Positions 16,106-24,836 are shown, numbered from the stretch's first letter. The stretch: DNA of 64,000 nucleotides from Geobacter sp. UBA5735 (GCA_002419385.1 DIFZ01000001.1:20081-84080), one strand, 5' to 3'. Notes: generated by a model from the letters alone, not told the origin. Made by a program: numbers and translations.

Positions 16106-18199
16106 ATGAAAATGATTCGAGCTGCTGCACTTCTGTCCTGCATCGCTGTGTCAATGTCTGCCGCGGCACAGGCTGGAGAGAAAAAAGGCACCGAGGGTTA
16201 CGAAAGCTATTCCATGGGAGAGGTGTATATCACCGATGAAAAGCCACCCGTAGCAAAGGAGGCTTCATTAACCCACGAAATTACCGAAGATCAAATGAAG
16301 GCAACCAACAGCCGCACCGTCGCCGAGGCGCTCACGTACGTGCCGGGCATGACCGTCATCACCAACGGCAGGAACGAGCCGATGGTCTCTATCCACGGTT
16401 TTTTCGATCAGCAGAGGATAGTGGTGCTCATTGACGGTGTCCCTTACTATGAAACCACTCGCGGATACCTCGACCTGAACCAGTTTTCCACGGACAACGT
16501 GGCAAAGATCGAGGTCACCAAGGGCGCGGCTTCGGTCCTCTACGGCGCGAATGCCGAAGGCGGGATCATCAACATCATCACCAAGAAGGGGATAGATAAG
16601 CCGTATTTCTCCGTCAACGCCGAGGGCGGGGACGTGGACTATTTCAAGACCTCGGTATCCCACGGCATGAAGAAAGGCATCTTCAACTACTGGCTCAATT
16701 ACGAGCACAGCCAGGCCCATGGCTGGAGGATGTCCGACGGTTACCGGCCGGTCATCGGCAGCAGCAGGGACAACAGCACGGGAACCACGATCAGCGGGGT
16801 CTTCGAAGGCGGCGGCACCCGCAACCATTCCGACTACACCAAGGACAGCGTCTGGGCCAAGTTCGGCATCGAACCGTCCCCCGGCTCCGAGTATTATCTC
16901 AACTTCCACTATATTACGAGAGACAAGCCGATCCCGTGCAACACGCTCTCGGTAAGACGTTTCACTGCCCGGCCTGCCTTTACCAACTTTTTCGGATTCA
17001 ATCGCTATGATGACTGGGGCATCGATCTGAGCGGCCAGCAGAAACTGGGTGACAAAATAACCATGAAGGGAAAGCTGTTCTATCATAATCATGCCGACGC
17101 GATGGACTCCTATTCCGACTGGACATACGACACCATTGTCGCCAGGAGCGCCTATTATGATTACATGATAGGCGGTTCACTCATCATGCAGTGGCGGCCA
17201 GCTTCCTGGAACACGGTAAGCCTGTCCCTGAACTATCGGGGCGACTCGCACAAGCAACGGGACGACAACTACCTGCCGTTCGAGGAATATTTCGCCTTTA
17301 CCGGGTCGGTGGGTTTTGAAAATGAAATGACGCTGTCAAAGAATTTCTCTGTGGTTCTGGGCGGGAGCTTTGACTGGTTCAAGGTAACCGATGCCAACAG
17401 GAACAACACCGATCGCGCCACAGGGGACTTCATCAGCCAGACTTCCCGGCCCAGGGGTGACACCACGGACAGCTTCAACCCGATGATCGGGGCCACTTAC
17501 CTCTTTCCTGACAAGACGAAGCTGTTCGCCTCCGTTGCCCGCAAAACCCGCTTCCCGACCCTGCGGCAACTCTACGCCGACACCACCGACCAGAGCCGCA
17601 GTTATGAGTTGAAACCCGAAATCTCCATCAATTCCACCATAGGGGTTTCCCGCTCCTTCGGCGATTCCATGTGGGGGCAACTGGCGTTCTTCTACCACGA
17701 CATTTCCGACATGATCGTTCAGGCGGAAAGAGGTCCCTACGACCCCTACGAGAATCTCGGCAGTGTCCAACTCTACGGTATCGAGGCGGCAACCGAGTTC
17801 TACCCGTTGACGGGCCTGGTGCTGAAGCTGGGCTACAACTTCAACCACGCGTCCGACCAGACCGACGGCAGGGCGACCGACCACGTTGCGAATGTACCTG
17901 TGCACAAGCTGGACATGGGCGCCCAGTACACCGTCCCGTACACCGGAACCCGGTTGGACCTCAATGGCATCCTGCTCAGCACGATGTACACCCAACTGCC
18001 CACACCGACCAGGCCGACAACGGAAACCCAGAGCGTTTCGGGCTATTTCATCCTGAATGCGCGGGTCACCCAGCCATTCCTGAAACACTACGAGGCATAC
18101 ATCGCGTTCAACAATGCCTTTGACCGGAACTATGAAGACGGATATGGACTCCCGGCGCGCGGACGCAACATCTTCGGCGGGATAACGGCGAAATTCTGA
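16106..18199 (+). CDS. TonB-dependent outer-membrane receptor 2 (BtuB-like)
   Basis: The 697-residue protein has a signal peptide ending AAAQA and a TonB-box-like MGEVYITDEK. Its textbook plug contains TVAEALTYVPGMTVITNG, QQRIVVLIDGVPYYE, IEVTKGAASVLYGANAEGG and INIITKKG. The barrel ends ARGRNIFGGITAKF with a terminal Phe. The plug is of the BtuB/vitamin and siderophore group. It is followed nine bases later by a region leading into a second binding protein. No cobalamin riboswitch is near, which argues mildly against B12 as the ligand. It shares little with receptor 1, so the pair may recognise different forms of the ligand. Confidence 0.93.
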   Translation: MKMIRAAALLSCIAVSMSAAAQAGEKKGTEGYESYSMGEVYITDEKPPVAKEASLTHEITEDQMKATNSRTVAEALTYVPGMTVITNGRNEPMVSIHGFFDQQRIVVLIDGVPYYETTRGYLDLNQFSTDNVAKIEVTKGAASVLYGANAEGGIINIITKKGIDKPYFSVNAEGGDVDYFKTSVSHGMKKGIFNYWLNYEHSQAHGWRMSDGYRPVIGSSRDNSTGTTISGVFEGGGTRNHSDYTKDSVWAKFGIEPSPGSEYYLNFHYITRDKPIPCNTLSVRRFTARPAFTNFFGFNRYDDWGIDLSGQQKLGDKITMKGKLFYHNHADAMDSYSDWTYDTIVARSAYYDYMIGGSLIMQWRPASWNTVSLSLNYRGDSHKQRDDNYLPFEEYFAFTGSVGFENEMTLSKNFSVVLGGSFDWFKVTDANRNNTDRATGDFISQTSRPRGDTTDSFNPMIGATYLFPDKTKLFASVARKTRFPTLRQLYADTTDQSRSYELKPEISINSTIGVSRSFGDSMWGQLAFFYHDISDMIVQAERGPYDPYENLGSVQLYGIEAATEFYPLTGLVLKLGYNFNHASDQTDGRATDHVANVPVHKLDMGAQYTVPYTGTRLDLNGILLSTMYTQLPTPTRPTTETQSVSGYFILNARVTQPFLKHYEAYIAFNNAFDRNYEDGYGLPARGRNIFGGITAKF

Positions 18200-18224
18200 A
18201 AAAAAACCATGGTTGACCTGAAGG

Positions 18225-18257
18225 AGACCTGCCAGGTTTTCGAAACCTGGCAGGTCT
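18225..18257. repeat. Palindromic repeat, copy 2 (AGACCTGCCAGGTTT arms)
   Basis: The arms are identical to the palindrome at 2604-2638, here with a 3-base loop (TCG). It lies between receptor 2 and binding protein 2, inside what is probably a single transcript, so it would form a very stable hairpin in the mRNA. Confidence 0.9.
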
Positions 18258-18313
18258 TTGGCAACCGGCAGGGCTCCATGATGATGAACAGGGCACTGGA
18301 GATGGAGAATCCT

Positions 18314-19366
18314 ATGAAGAAAACCGACAGCGGGGGACGACCTTTCCTTTCATTCGCGTTGGCTCTTCTCACTTTCTGCGTGGCAACAAGCGTCGGCGCC
18401 AAAGAAATAACCGACATGTTCGGCAAGCGTTTTCCCCTGCCGGACTACCCGCGAAAAGTGTACAGCGCGTCGCCGCCCACTACCTGGCTGCTGTACGCCA
18501 TCGACCCGACCATGCTTGCAGGCCTCAATTTCCCGATCAAGGAAAAAGACAGCGGTTTTCTGCACAGGCATGTGCTCCGCCTGCCGCTCATCGGCGGTAC
18601 CTTCGGCGAAGCATCGACCCCGAACATGGAGATGCTGCTGCGGGTGAACCCGGAACTGGTAGTCGTGTCCAATGACGAAACACCGCTGAGCCGGAAGGTT
18701 AACCAGGGCATGAAGATGCTGAAAAAACCGGTCCTTGAAATGACCCTCGACAGTCTCGGCGATTATCCCGAAGCGTTTCTCCGCATGGGTCGCATACTGG
18801 GGAGAGAAGAGCGTGCAAAAAAACTGGGCGGCTTTTGCCGTGCGTCGCTTGCACACGCGGCGGCTTTTTCCCGCGCCATTCCGCATGACAAAAGGATTCC
18901 GGTCTATTACGCCGAGGGTGCGGACGGACTTGCCACGGAGTGCGACAATTCGCGGCACAGCGAACTCATCAGACTGGCCGGCGGAATGAATGTGCATCGC
19001 TGCAAGGCCAAAGACCTCTTCGGCATGGAAAAGGTATCGCTTGAACAGGTGATCATTTACAATCCCGCAGTGATCCTGGCTATGGACAAGGGTTTTTACC
19101 GGAGAGTATGGAGCGATCCCCGGTGGCGGAGAATCCGGGCCGTGAGGAACAGGAGGGTCTACCTCATTCCGAATCAACCCATCAACTGGTTCGACCGTCC
19201 CCCCTCATTCATGCGCTTCATCGGACTCAAATGGGTAATGAAGTGCCTCTATCCCAATGATTACCGTGTCGATATCGTCAATGAAGCACGGGAGTTCTAC
19301 CGGCTGTTCCTGGGAGTCGAGATAACGGACAAGGAGATGCGGAAAGTGATCTCAGGTTCACCGTAG
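18314..19366 (+). CDS. Periplasmic binding protein 2 of the uptake system
   Basis: The 350-residue protein starts with a signal peptide (FLSFALALLTFCVATSVGA) and has the helical metal-receptor fold: EITDMFGKRFPLPDYPRKV, PNMEMLLRVNPELVVVS, LEQVIIYNPAVILAMD and, near the end, NWFDRPPSFMRFIGLKWV. The ATG at 18314 follows GGAGATGGAGA; the frame stays open upstream across the palindrome. It shares the W-x-D-R-P-(S/P) C-terminal signature with binding protein 1. It is probably the partner of receptor 2, feeding the same permease because no second permease is encoded in the window. Confidence 0.9.
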   Translation: MKKTDSGGRPFLSFALALLTFCVATSVGAKEITDMFGKRFPLPDYPRKVYSASPPTTWLLYAIDPTMLAGLNFPIKEKDSGFLHRHVLRLPLIGGTFGEASTPNMEMLLRVNPELVVVSNDETPLSRKVNQGMKMLKKPVLEMTLDSLGDYPEAFLRMGRILGREERAKKLGGFCRASLAHAAAFSRAIPHDKRIPVYYAEGADGLATECDNSRHSELIRLAGGMNVHRCKAKDLFGMEKVSLEQVIIYNPAVILAMDKGFYRRVWSDPRWRRIRAVRNRRVYLIPNQPINWFDRPPSFMRFIGLKWVMKCLYPNDYRVDIVNEAREFYRLFLGVEITDKEMRKVISGSP

Positions 19367-19465
19367 CACATGGAAGACATGGCAGGCCCGGGAACCGCGA
19401 CCGCAAAAAACACTTGCAGCGTCATATAGCATAATATATAACGTAGAGGTCAGACAATTCGCTAT

Positions 19466-19560
19466 CGCTCCGACCTGCCTTCCCTACGGCACATGCTAGG
19501 GGGAGGCAGGCAGCGGGCGACGCCGGAAACAGCGTCGCCTCCCGTGTTTGGAAAGGAGTA
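19466..19560 (+). promoter_or_regulatory. Moco riboswitch, copy 3
   Basis: The element runs from CGCTCCGACC to TTGGAAAGGAGTA, with the shared core CGCCGGAAACAGCGTCGCC then TCCCGT. The 5' arm includes its own CTGCCTTCCC/GGGGGAGGCAG hairpin, longer than in the other copies. It lies 79 bp ahead of the XdhC-family gene and in the gap between binding protein 2 and that gene. Confidence 0.9.
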
Positions 19561-19576
19561 AACATTGCGGTGCCAG

Positions 19577-19616
19577 GCGGCCGACGGGTGTTTATCTCCG
19601 TCGGCCGCTTCATTTT
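19577..19616 (+). terminator. Riboswitch expression-platform hairpin, copy 3
   Basis: GCGGCCGACGG pairs perfectly with CCGTCGGCCGC across a 10-base loop. The T-run after it is interrupted (TTCATTTT), so termination may be leakier than for copies 1 and 2. Confidence 0.75.
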
Positions 19617-19638
19617 GGAGCACACTCTGACACTCGGA

Positions 19639-20790
19639 ATGAACACCATGGACAAATTGACAAGCATCATCTGCGAATCGCTGGAACAAGGAGAAGACGT
19701 GGTCATGGCCACGATCGTTGATTCATCCGGCAAGACCCGTCTGGCAGGAGCACGGATGTTGTTGCGCCGTAACGGATCGACGCACGGAAGCATTGGCGGC
19801 GGCTTTTTCGAAGCCGAGGTCCAGGCAGCCATGGCCCGACTCTTTGCTGGGGACAAACCCGAAATCCGGACAATTCGGCATTCCGGAGAAAACGTCACGT
19901 CATTGCATGCTCCCTGCGGCAGCGGCACTGCGGCGGTCATCGAACATCTGGCCGCTAACCGGCACAACCGGAAAATTTTCCGGCAACTGCTCGAAGCCCT
20001 GCAAAAAAACCATACGTGCTGCCTCGTCACTCCCCTGGCCGGGGAAAAAGGAAAAGAACCCGGGTTCACGAAAAAACTGCGCCATTGCAACGAACCATTG
20101 CCGGCAGCCGATGAGCCAGACAATCCGTTCCCCTATCCCGCATTGAAGGAGAAGCTGGCATCGGTCACTGTCCCGGTCATTGAGAATATCGGAAACCGGG
20201 AATTCTTTCTCAACCCCTGGAGGGTCCCGGAAACCGTATACCTTTGCGGAGCAGGGCATGTGGCGCAGGAAGTTGCGGAACTGGCCGGCAAATCCGGATT
20301 CAGGGTCATTGTGATGGACGACAGGGAAAAATATGCCAACCGTGACAGGTTCCCGTCCGTTCAGAGCGTGGTTGCGCTGGAATCATTCGACAACTGTTTC
20401 CAGGGGCTGGCGGTCAATAACGACAGTTACGTGATAATCGCCACCCGCGGCCACCGCTGTGAAAACACCCTCGTAAAGCAGGCGCTGAAGACGCGCGCAG
20501 GATATATCGGCCTTATCGGCAGCCTCAGAAAACGCAATACCCTTTTCGCGGAACTGGCCGTGGAAGGCTTCAGCAACGATGACCTCCTGCGGGTCTACTG
20601 CCCCACCGGGATGAGCATCCTTGCCGAGACTCCGATAGAGATTGCCGTAAGCATCGTTGCCCAGCTTGTTTTCATCCGCGCCAGGAAAACCCATGCCCGC
20701 AAAAAGTCCTTCACGCTTCACGTGGCAACCTCATACCAGCAGATGTGCCGGCCAGAAGCTGAAGGTGAGGGAATTCGGGCGATCCCCTGA
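19639..20790 (+). CDS. XdhC/CoxI-family molybdoenzyme maturation protein
   Basis: The 383-residue protein has the N-terminal XdhC/CoxI region (GEDVVMATIVDSSGK, GSIGGGFFEAEVQAAM) and the C-terminal XdhC Rossmann domain (VYLCGAGHVAQEVAELAG, then YIGLIGSLRKRN and CPTGM). XdhC binds Mo cofactor and helps sulfurate and insert it into xanthine-dehydrogenase-type hydroxylases. No such hydroxylase is encoded in this window. The start may be ATG 19639 or 19648; neither has a strong ribosome site. Moco riboswitch control of an XdhC gene fits the cofactor theme well. Confidence 0.9.
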   Translation: MNTMDKLTSIICESLEQGEDVVMATIVDSSGKTRLAGARMLLRRNGSTHGSIGGGFFEAEVQAAMARLFAGDKPEIRTIRHSGENVTSLHAPCGSGTAAVIEHLAANRHNRKIFRQLLEALQKNHTCCLVTPLAGEKGKEPGFTKKLRHCNEPLPAADEPDNPFPYPALKEKLASVTVPVIENIGNREFFLNPWRVPETVYLCGAGHVAQEVAELAGKSGFRVIVMDDREKYANRDRFPSVQSVVALESFDNCFQGLAVNNDSYVIIATRGHRCENTLVKQALKTRAGYIGLIGSLRKRNTLFAELAVEGFSNDDLLRVYCPTGMSILAETPIEIAVSIVAQLVFIRARKTHARKKSFTLHVATSYQQMCRPEAEGEGIRAIP

Positions 20791-20932
20791 AAACGGCCCG
20801 GGGGAGACGCCGGCTTACACGGCAGGAGTCCGGCCGAACCGGAAAAGGCGAGTTGCTAAAAGAAGAACTCGCATCGCGCACGAAAGACATGTTTCGCCCT
20901 TTCACTACAACATCGGAACGGAGGAGAGGTAA

Positions 20933-21730
20933 ATGAGAAAAACAGTACTGTTTCTGGCATCGTTACTGACGGCGGCCGTGTTCCTGGTGGGGCCGGTCCC
21001 GTACGGCACGGCCAGCGCGGCCCAGAAGAGCGTTATCCAGGTTTCGGCCGCCATCAGTCTCAAGGATGCCCTCGCCGACCTGGAAAAAGTGTATGCCAGG
21101 AAAGCGCCGAACGTAACAATCCAGTTCAATCTCGCTTCATCAGGCATGCTGCAGAAACAGATAGAAGAAGGAGCGCCGGTTGACCTGTTCATCTCCGCGG
21201 GCAAGAAACAGATGGACGAACTGGCCGCAAAAAAACTGATAGCGGCAGATACGCGCTCCGATCTCCTGGGAAACGAATTGGTGCTCATCGTAGCTCACGA
21301 GAAAAAAGGCGTCGTAAGAACCTTTGCCGACCTCGCCGACAAGGCGCAGTCAGTAAGCATCGGACAGCCCGAAACCGTGCCTGCCGGGAAATACGGCAGG
21401 GAAACCCTGACCTACCTGAAACTCTGGGACAAAGTGAATACGAAGATCATGTTCGCCAAGGATGTCCGCCAGGTACTGGCCTACGTGGAATCAGGCAATG
21501 TGGACGCAGGGCTCGTCTATCGGTCAGACGCCCGGCACATGAAAAGCGCAGCGATTGCAAGCGTTGCCCCCAAAGCCAGCCACTCGCCGATCGTCTACCC
21601 GATGGCGGTCGTCACTGGCTCGAAGAACAAGGCCGAAACCGCCCGGTTCTTGGAATTCCTGAAGAGCGCGGCTGCTGCAAAGGTCTTTGCTGCTCACGGG
21701 TTCATCCCCCTTGCCGCGCCACGAAAATAA
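20933..21730 (+). CDS. modA: Molybdate-binding periplasmic protein ModA
   Basis: The 265-residue protein has a signal peptide and the ModA family sequence: IQVSAAISLKDALADLEKVY, FNLASSGMLQKQIEEGAPVDLF, ISAGKKQMDEL, and QVLAYVESGNVDAGLVYRSDA near the C-terminus. These include the serines, Ala, Val and Tyr that ligand molybdate or tungstate in ModA. An AGGAGAG site precedes the ATG. No modB or modC follows, so it must act with a permease encoded elsewhere or serve another purpose. It is probably co-transcribed with the XdhC gene under riboswitch 3. Confidence 0.95.
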   Translation: MRKTVLFLASLLTAAVFLVGPVPYGTASAAQKSVIQVSAAISLKDALADLEKVYARKAPNVTIQFNLASSGMLQKQIEEGAPVDLFISAGKKQMDELAAKKLIAADTRSDLLGNELVLIVAHEKKGVVRTFADLADKAQSVSIGQPETVPAGKYGRETLTYLKLWDKVNTKIMFAKDVRQVLAYVESGNVDAGLVYRSDARHMKSAAIASVAPKASHSPIVYPMAVVTGSKNKAETARFLEFLKSAAAAKVFAAHGFIPLAAPRK

Positions 21731-21747
21731 GCACCCATTTCCCTTCA

Positions 21748-21780
21748 CTGCCCTCCCCATCCACGGGGAGGGCAGTTCTT
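21748..21780 (+). terminator. Intrinsic terminator after modA
   Basis: CTGCCCTCCCC pairs perfectly with GGGGAGGGCAG across a 6-base loop and is followed by TTCTTT. It marks the end of the Mo/W locus. Confidence 0.8.
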
Positions 21781-21862
21781 TGCGCCCCGCAAACCTATTA
21801 ATTTATTTGACTCCCTTGTGTAAAAGAAGTAATTTACGCACGATACAATCAGGAGAGTCCAC

Positions 21863-22564
21863 ATGCTGCGGGCACTATTTTTTCTGTTCCTATTCGTTCC
21901 ATTAACACTGTTCATAATCATAACCGGAGTACCCATCACCTTTCTGGACCCGACGGGAAAATTCCTCCACTTTTACAGCAAGCTCTGGGCCAAGACGGGC
22001 CTGTTCATTGCAGGAGTGAAGGTCCAGGTACACGGGGCAGACAAGGTCCCCTCCGGGATTCCCTTGATCTTCATGGGCAACCATCAGAGCAATTTCGACA
22101 TCCTGGCCCTCTATTCGGGTCTGCCGCACCATTTCAGCTGGATTGCGAAACAGGAACTTTTCCGTATCCCCCTGTTCGGCTATGCCATGAAACGGGCCGG
22201 CTATCTTCCCCTGGACCGCAGCGACGGCAGGAAGGCCCTGAAAACCATGGATTATGCGGCAAAAAAGATCAGGAGCGGCGTCAGCGTCATCGTTTTCCCG
22301 GAAGGGACCCGTTCCATGGACGGTAAGCTCCTCCCCTTCAAGCGGGGTGGGTTCCTGCTTGCCGCTCGGGCCGGCGTGCCCATCGTGCCCGTTACCATCT
22401 CCGGGAGCGCACAGGTAAACCCGCCAAAGCGGCTGGAAGTCCGGAAAGGCACCGTTTCGCTCCGCTTCGGCGATCCCGTCCCGACCGAAGGAGCAACCGG
22501 CAAACGGCGTGACGAACTGATTTCCAGGGTCAGGGAAGCCATCGAAGCCGGCTTCGAGGATTGA
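21863..22564 (+). CDS. plsC: 1-acyl-sn-glycerol-3-phosphate acyltransferase
   Basis: The 233-residue membrane protein has the acyltransferase catalytic motif NHQSNFD (HX4D) near residue 73, an acyl-acceptor block FRIPLFGYAMKRAGYLPLDR and the FPEGTRS motif. It transfers an acyl group to lysophosphatidic acid to make phosphatidic acid at the inner membrane. An N-terminal hydrophobic helix anchors it. The ATG follows an AGGAGAG site. It is followed closely by two small membrane proteins. Confidence 0.95.
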   Translation: MLRALFFLFLFVPLTLFIIITGVPITFLDPTGKFLHFYSKLWAKTGLFIAGVKVQVHGADKVPSGIPLIFMGNHQSNFDILALYSGLPHHFSWIAKQELFRIPLFGYAMKRAGYLPLDRSDGRKALKTMDYAAKKIRSGVSVIVFPEGTRSMDGKLLPFKRGGFLLAARAGVPIVPVTISGSAQVNPPKRLEVRKGTVSLRFGDPVPTEGATGKRRDELISRVREAIEAGFED

Positions 22565-22567
22565 TCG

Positions 22568-22747
22568 ATGTTTTCCGCCGCTGCACTGATAGTCGTCGGC
22601 ATCGGCCTGACCGGCTGGGGGGTTGCCTCCGCCCACCGGCTGAAGAGCCCGCTCGACCTGCTGGGGGCACTGGGCGCACTGGCCGGCGTGATCCTCGGGC
22701 TGACAGGCACAGTACTGATAACGGTGCCCGGCTTTTTTCGGGGATAG
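22568..22747 (+). CDS. Small two-helix membrane protein
   Basis: This 59-residue open frame begins three bases after the plsC stop codon and ends with TAG just before the next gene. It encodes two hydrophobic helices (ALIVVGIGLTGWGVA and LGALAGVILGLTGTVLITV) separated by a short charged turn, HRLKSP. Tight packing between plsC and the next gene, and good membrane-protein composition, support it as real. The function is unknown. Confidence 0.6.
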   Translation: MFSAAALIVVGIGLTGWGVASAHRLKSPLDLLGALGALAGVILGLTGTVLITVPGFFRG

Positions 22748-22755
22748 AAGTCACC

Positions 22756-23163
22756 GTGGCCACGGCACGATCCATAACCCTCACTACCCTACTCGTCGTG
22801 GTGATCTCCTTGTCCCTTCTCTGGATCAACATCCTCCAGCGCCAGCATGAGCAGTTCGAGCGGGGTCGTGCCGCATGGAAACGCGGAGACATGATCGCAG
22901 CCGTCGCAGGTTACGAATCCGCCATCCACCTGTACACACCCGGCAGCCCGGTGGTGGAAAAAGCTGCTGCCGGGCTCTGGGAAATCGGCGCAGCCATGGA
23001 GCGGAAGGGAGACAGTATCCGGGCGCTCATCGCCTACCGCTCGCTCCGGAGCTCTTTCTTTGCGGTCCGCAGCCTCACCCAACCGGGAAAAGACTGGATC
23101 GCGCGCAGTGACGAGAGAATTGCGGCACTTGCCGGCAGGAAGAAGGTATCAGAAGAGCCATGA
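22756..23163 (+). CDS. Membrane-anchored small protein with a TPR-like repeat
   Basis: The 135-residue product starts at GTG 22756 and opens with a single membrane helix (LTTLLVVVISLSLLWINIL). A TPR-like region follows, with RGRAAWKRGDMIAAVAGYES and GDSIRALIAYRSLRSSF. A GGGGA sequence lies about ten bases before the GTG. It overlaps the RNase J gene by 4 bp, so the two are coupled. No enzymatic motif is seen. The role may be scaffolding; this is inference. Confidence 0.65.
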   Translation: MATARSITLTTLLVVVISLSLLWINILQRQHEQFERGRAAWKRGDMIAAVAGYESAIHLYTPGSPVVEKAAAGLWEIGAAMERKGDSIRALIAYRSLRSSFFAVRSLTQPGKDWIARSDERIAALAGRKKVSEEP

Positions 23164-24836
23164 CCACAAATGCAACTGAAAAGAGCGGCCTCAGAATCAT
23201 CCCCCTGGGGGGGTTGGGGGAGATCGGCCTGAACATGACCGTCTACGAGTCAGGCGAAGACATCATCATCATCGACTGCGGCCTCATGTTCCCAGAACCT
23301 TCCATGCTCGGCATCGACCTGGTGATACCCGACATTTCCTATCTGCGGGACCGGATCGACCGGATACGGGGAATCTTCCTCACCCATGGCCATGAAGACC
23401 ACATCGGTGCGCTCCCCTATGTGCTTCAGGATATGAATCCGCCCATTATCGGCACCGCACTGACCCTCGGCTTCGTCAGAGAGAAGCTGAAGGAATACGG
23501 CCTGGATACCCAGGTCGATCTGCGGATCGCCAAACCCCGGGACACCATAACCCTGGGTGCCTTCACCGTAGAACTCATCCGGGTGACCCATTCCATAGTG
23601 GACGGCTGCGGCTTCGCGATCCGCTCTCCGGAAGGAGTGGTGATCCACACCGGCGACTTCAAGCTGGACCAGACCCCGGTAGACGGCGAACTGACCGACC
23701 TCTCGACCCTTGCCCGCTACGGGGAGGAAGGGGTCCTGGCGCTCCTGTCCGATTCCACCAACATAGAGCGCGAAGGATTCACCCTCTCGGAACGGCTCGT
23801 TGGTGAAGCGTTCGACGAGATCTTCCCCCTGTGCCCCGGGAGGATCATCGTGGCGGCATTTTCCAGCAACATCCACCGGGTGCAGCAGGTGGTGGACGCA
23901 GCGGCGCGCTGCGGCCGCAAGGTGCTGCTCAACGGACGCTCCATGCTGGCAAACGTCCAGATTGCGCGCGAGCTGGGCTACCTGAACATCCCCGACGCCA
24001 TCCTGATGGACCTGAAGGAACTACCGCGGCTGCCCAAGGAAGAGGTCTGCATGATCACCACCGGCTCCCAGGGCGAGCCCATGAGCGCCCTGACCCGGAT
24101 CGCCATGGACGACCACAAGCAGATCAGGCTGGAAAAGGGAGACACGGTCATCCTCTCCTCCCGGTTCATTCCCGGGAACGAGAAGACGATTTCCGACCTG
24201 ATCAACCACCTCTACCGGCGCGGAGCAGAGGTTTACCACGAGAAAGTTTCCGAAGTCCACGTATCGGGCCATGCCAGCCAGGAAGAACTGAAGTTGATGA
24301 TCAACCTGGTTCGCCCCCGTTTCTTCGTCCCCATACACGGCGAATACCGGCACCTGGTGAAGCATCTGCAACTTGCCAGGAAAGTCGGCATCGACGAGGA
24401 GCGGTGCATCCTTGCGGTGAACGGCGACATCATTTCCTTTGCCGGCGGTGTCGGCGCCATCACCGGCGCCGCCGAATCGGGACGGGTGTTCGTGGACGGC
24501 AAGGGTATCGGCGATGTGGGGGAGATCGTCCTGAAAGACCGCAGGCACCTGTCTGAAGACGGCATGGTCGTGGTCATCATCGCCATCAACCAGGCAAACG
24601 GGGAGATCATCTATGGGCCGGACATCGTTTCCCGCGGCTTTGTCTTCGAAGACGAAAGCCAGGAATACCTGGACGAAACCAGGAAAATCGTTCTTGATAC
24701 CCTGGCCGGCGTCAATCTGGAGGTCATGGCAGACCTGAACGAGGTGAAGATGGAAGTCCGCAGGATCCTCCGGCGGTTCTTCAACAAGACCATCGAACGG
24801 CGGCCGGTCATTCTGCCGCTGATTCTGGAAATGTAA
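23160..24836 (+). CDS. rnj: Ribonuclease J
   Basis: The 558-residue metallo-beta-lactamase/beta-CASP nuclease has the metal-binding motif THGHEDHIGALPY near residue 77. Other conserved parts are VIHTGDFKLDQTPVDG, LLSDSTNIEREGF, CMITTGSQGEPMSALTRI and VSGHASQEELK. It degrades or matures RNA with 5'-exonuclease and endonuclease activity. The length is normal. The ATG overlaps the preceding stop (ATGA). A fragment of the dispersed GGGCAAA-type repeat begins immediately after its stop codon. Confidence 0.95.
   Translation: MTTNATEKSGLRIIPLGGLGEIGLNMTVYESGEDIIIIDCGLMFPEPSMLGIDLVIPDISYLRDRIDRIRGIFLTHGHEDHIGALPYVLQDMNPPIIGTALTLGFVREKLKEYGLDTQVDLRIAKPRDTITLGAFTVELIRVTHSIVDGCGFAIRSPEGVVIHTGDFKLDQTPVDGELTDLSTLARYGEEGVLALLSDSTNIEREGFTLSERLVGEAFDEIFPLCPGRIIVAAFSSNIHRVQQVVDAAARCGRKVLLNGRSMLANVQIARELGYLNIPDAILMDLKELPRLPKEEVCMITTGSQGEPMSALTRIAMDDHKQIRLEKGDTVILSSRFIPGNEKTISDLINHLYRRGAEVYHEKVSEVHVSGHASQEELKLMINLVRPRFFVPIHGEYRHLVKHLQLARKVGIDEERCILAVNGDIISFAGGVGAITGAAESGRVFVDGKGIGDVGEIVLKDRRHLSEDGMVVVIIAINQANGEIIYGPDIVSRGFVFEDESQEYLDETRKIVLDTLAGVNLEVMADLNEVKMEVRRILRRFFNKTIERRPVILPLILEM

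Noticed and set aside
2710..19366. Ordinary iron-siderophore or vitamin B12 locus
   Set aside because: The transporters look like that class, but there is no Fur-box-like sequence or cobalamin riboswitch that I could find, and three Moco-type RNAs plus FmdE, MoeA-like, XdhC and ModA point elsewhere.
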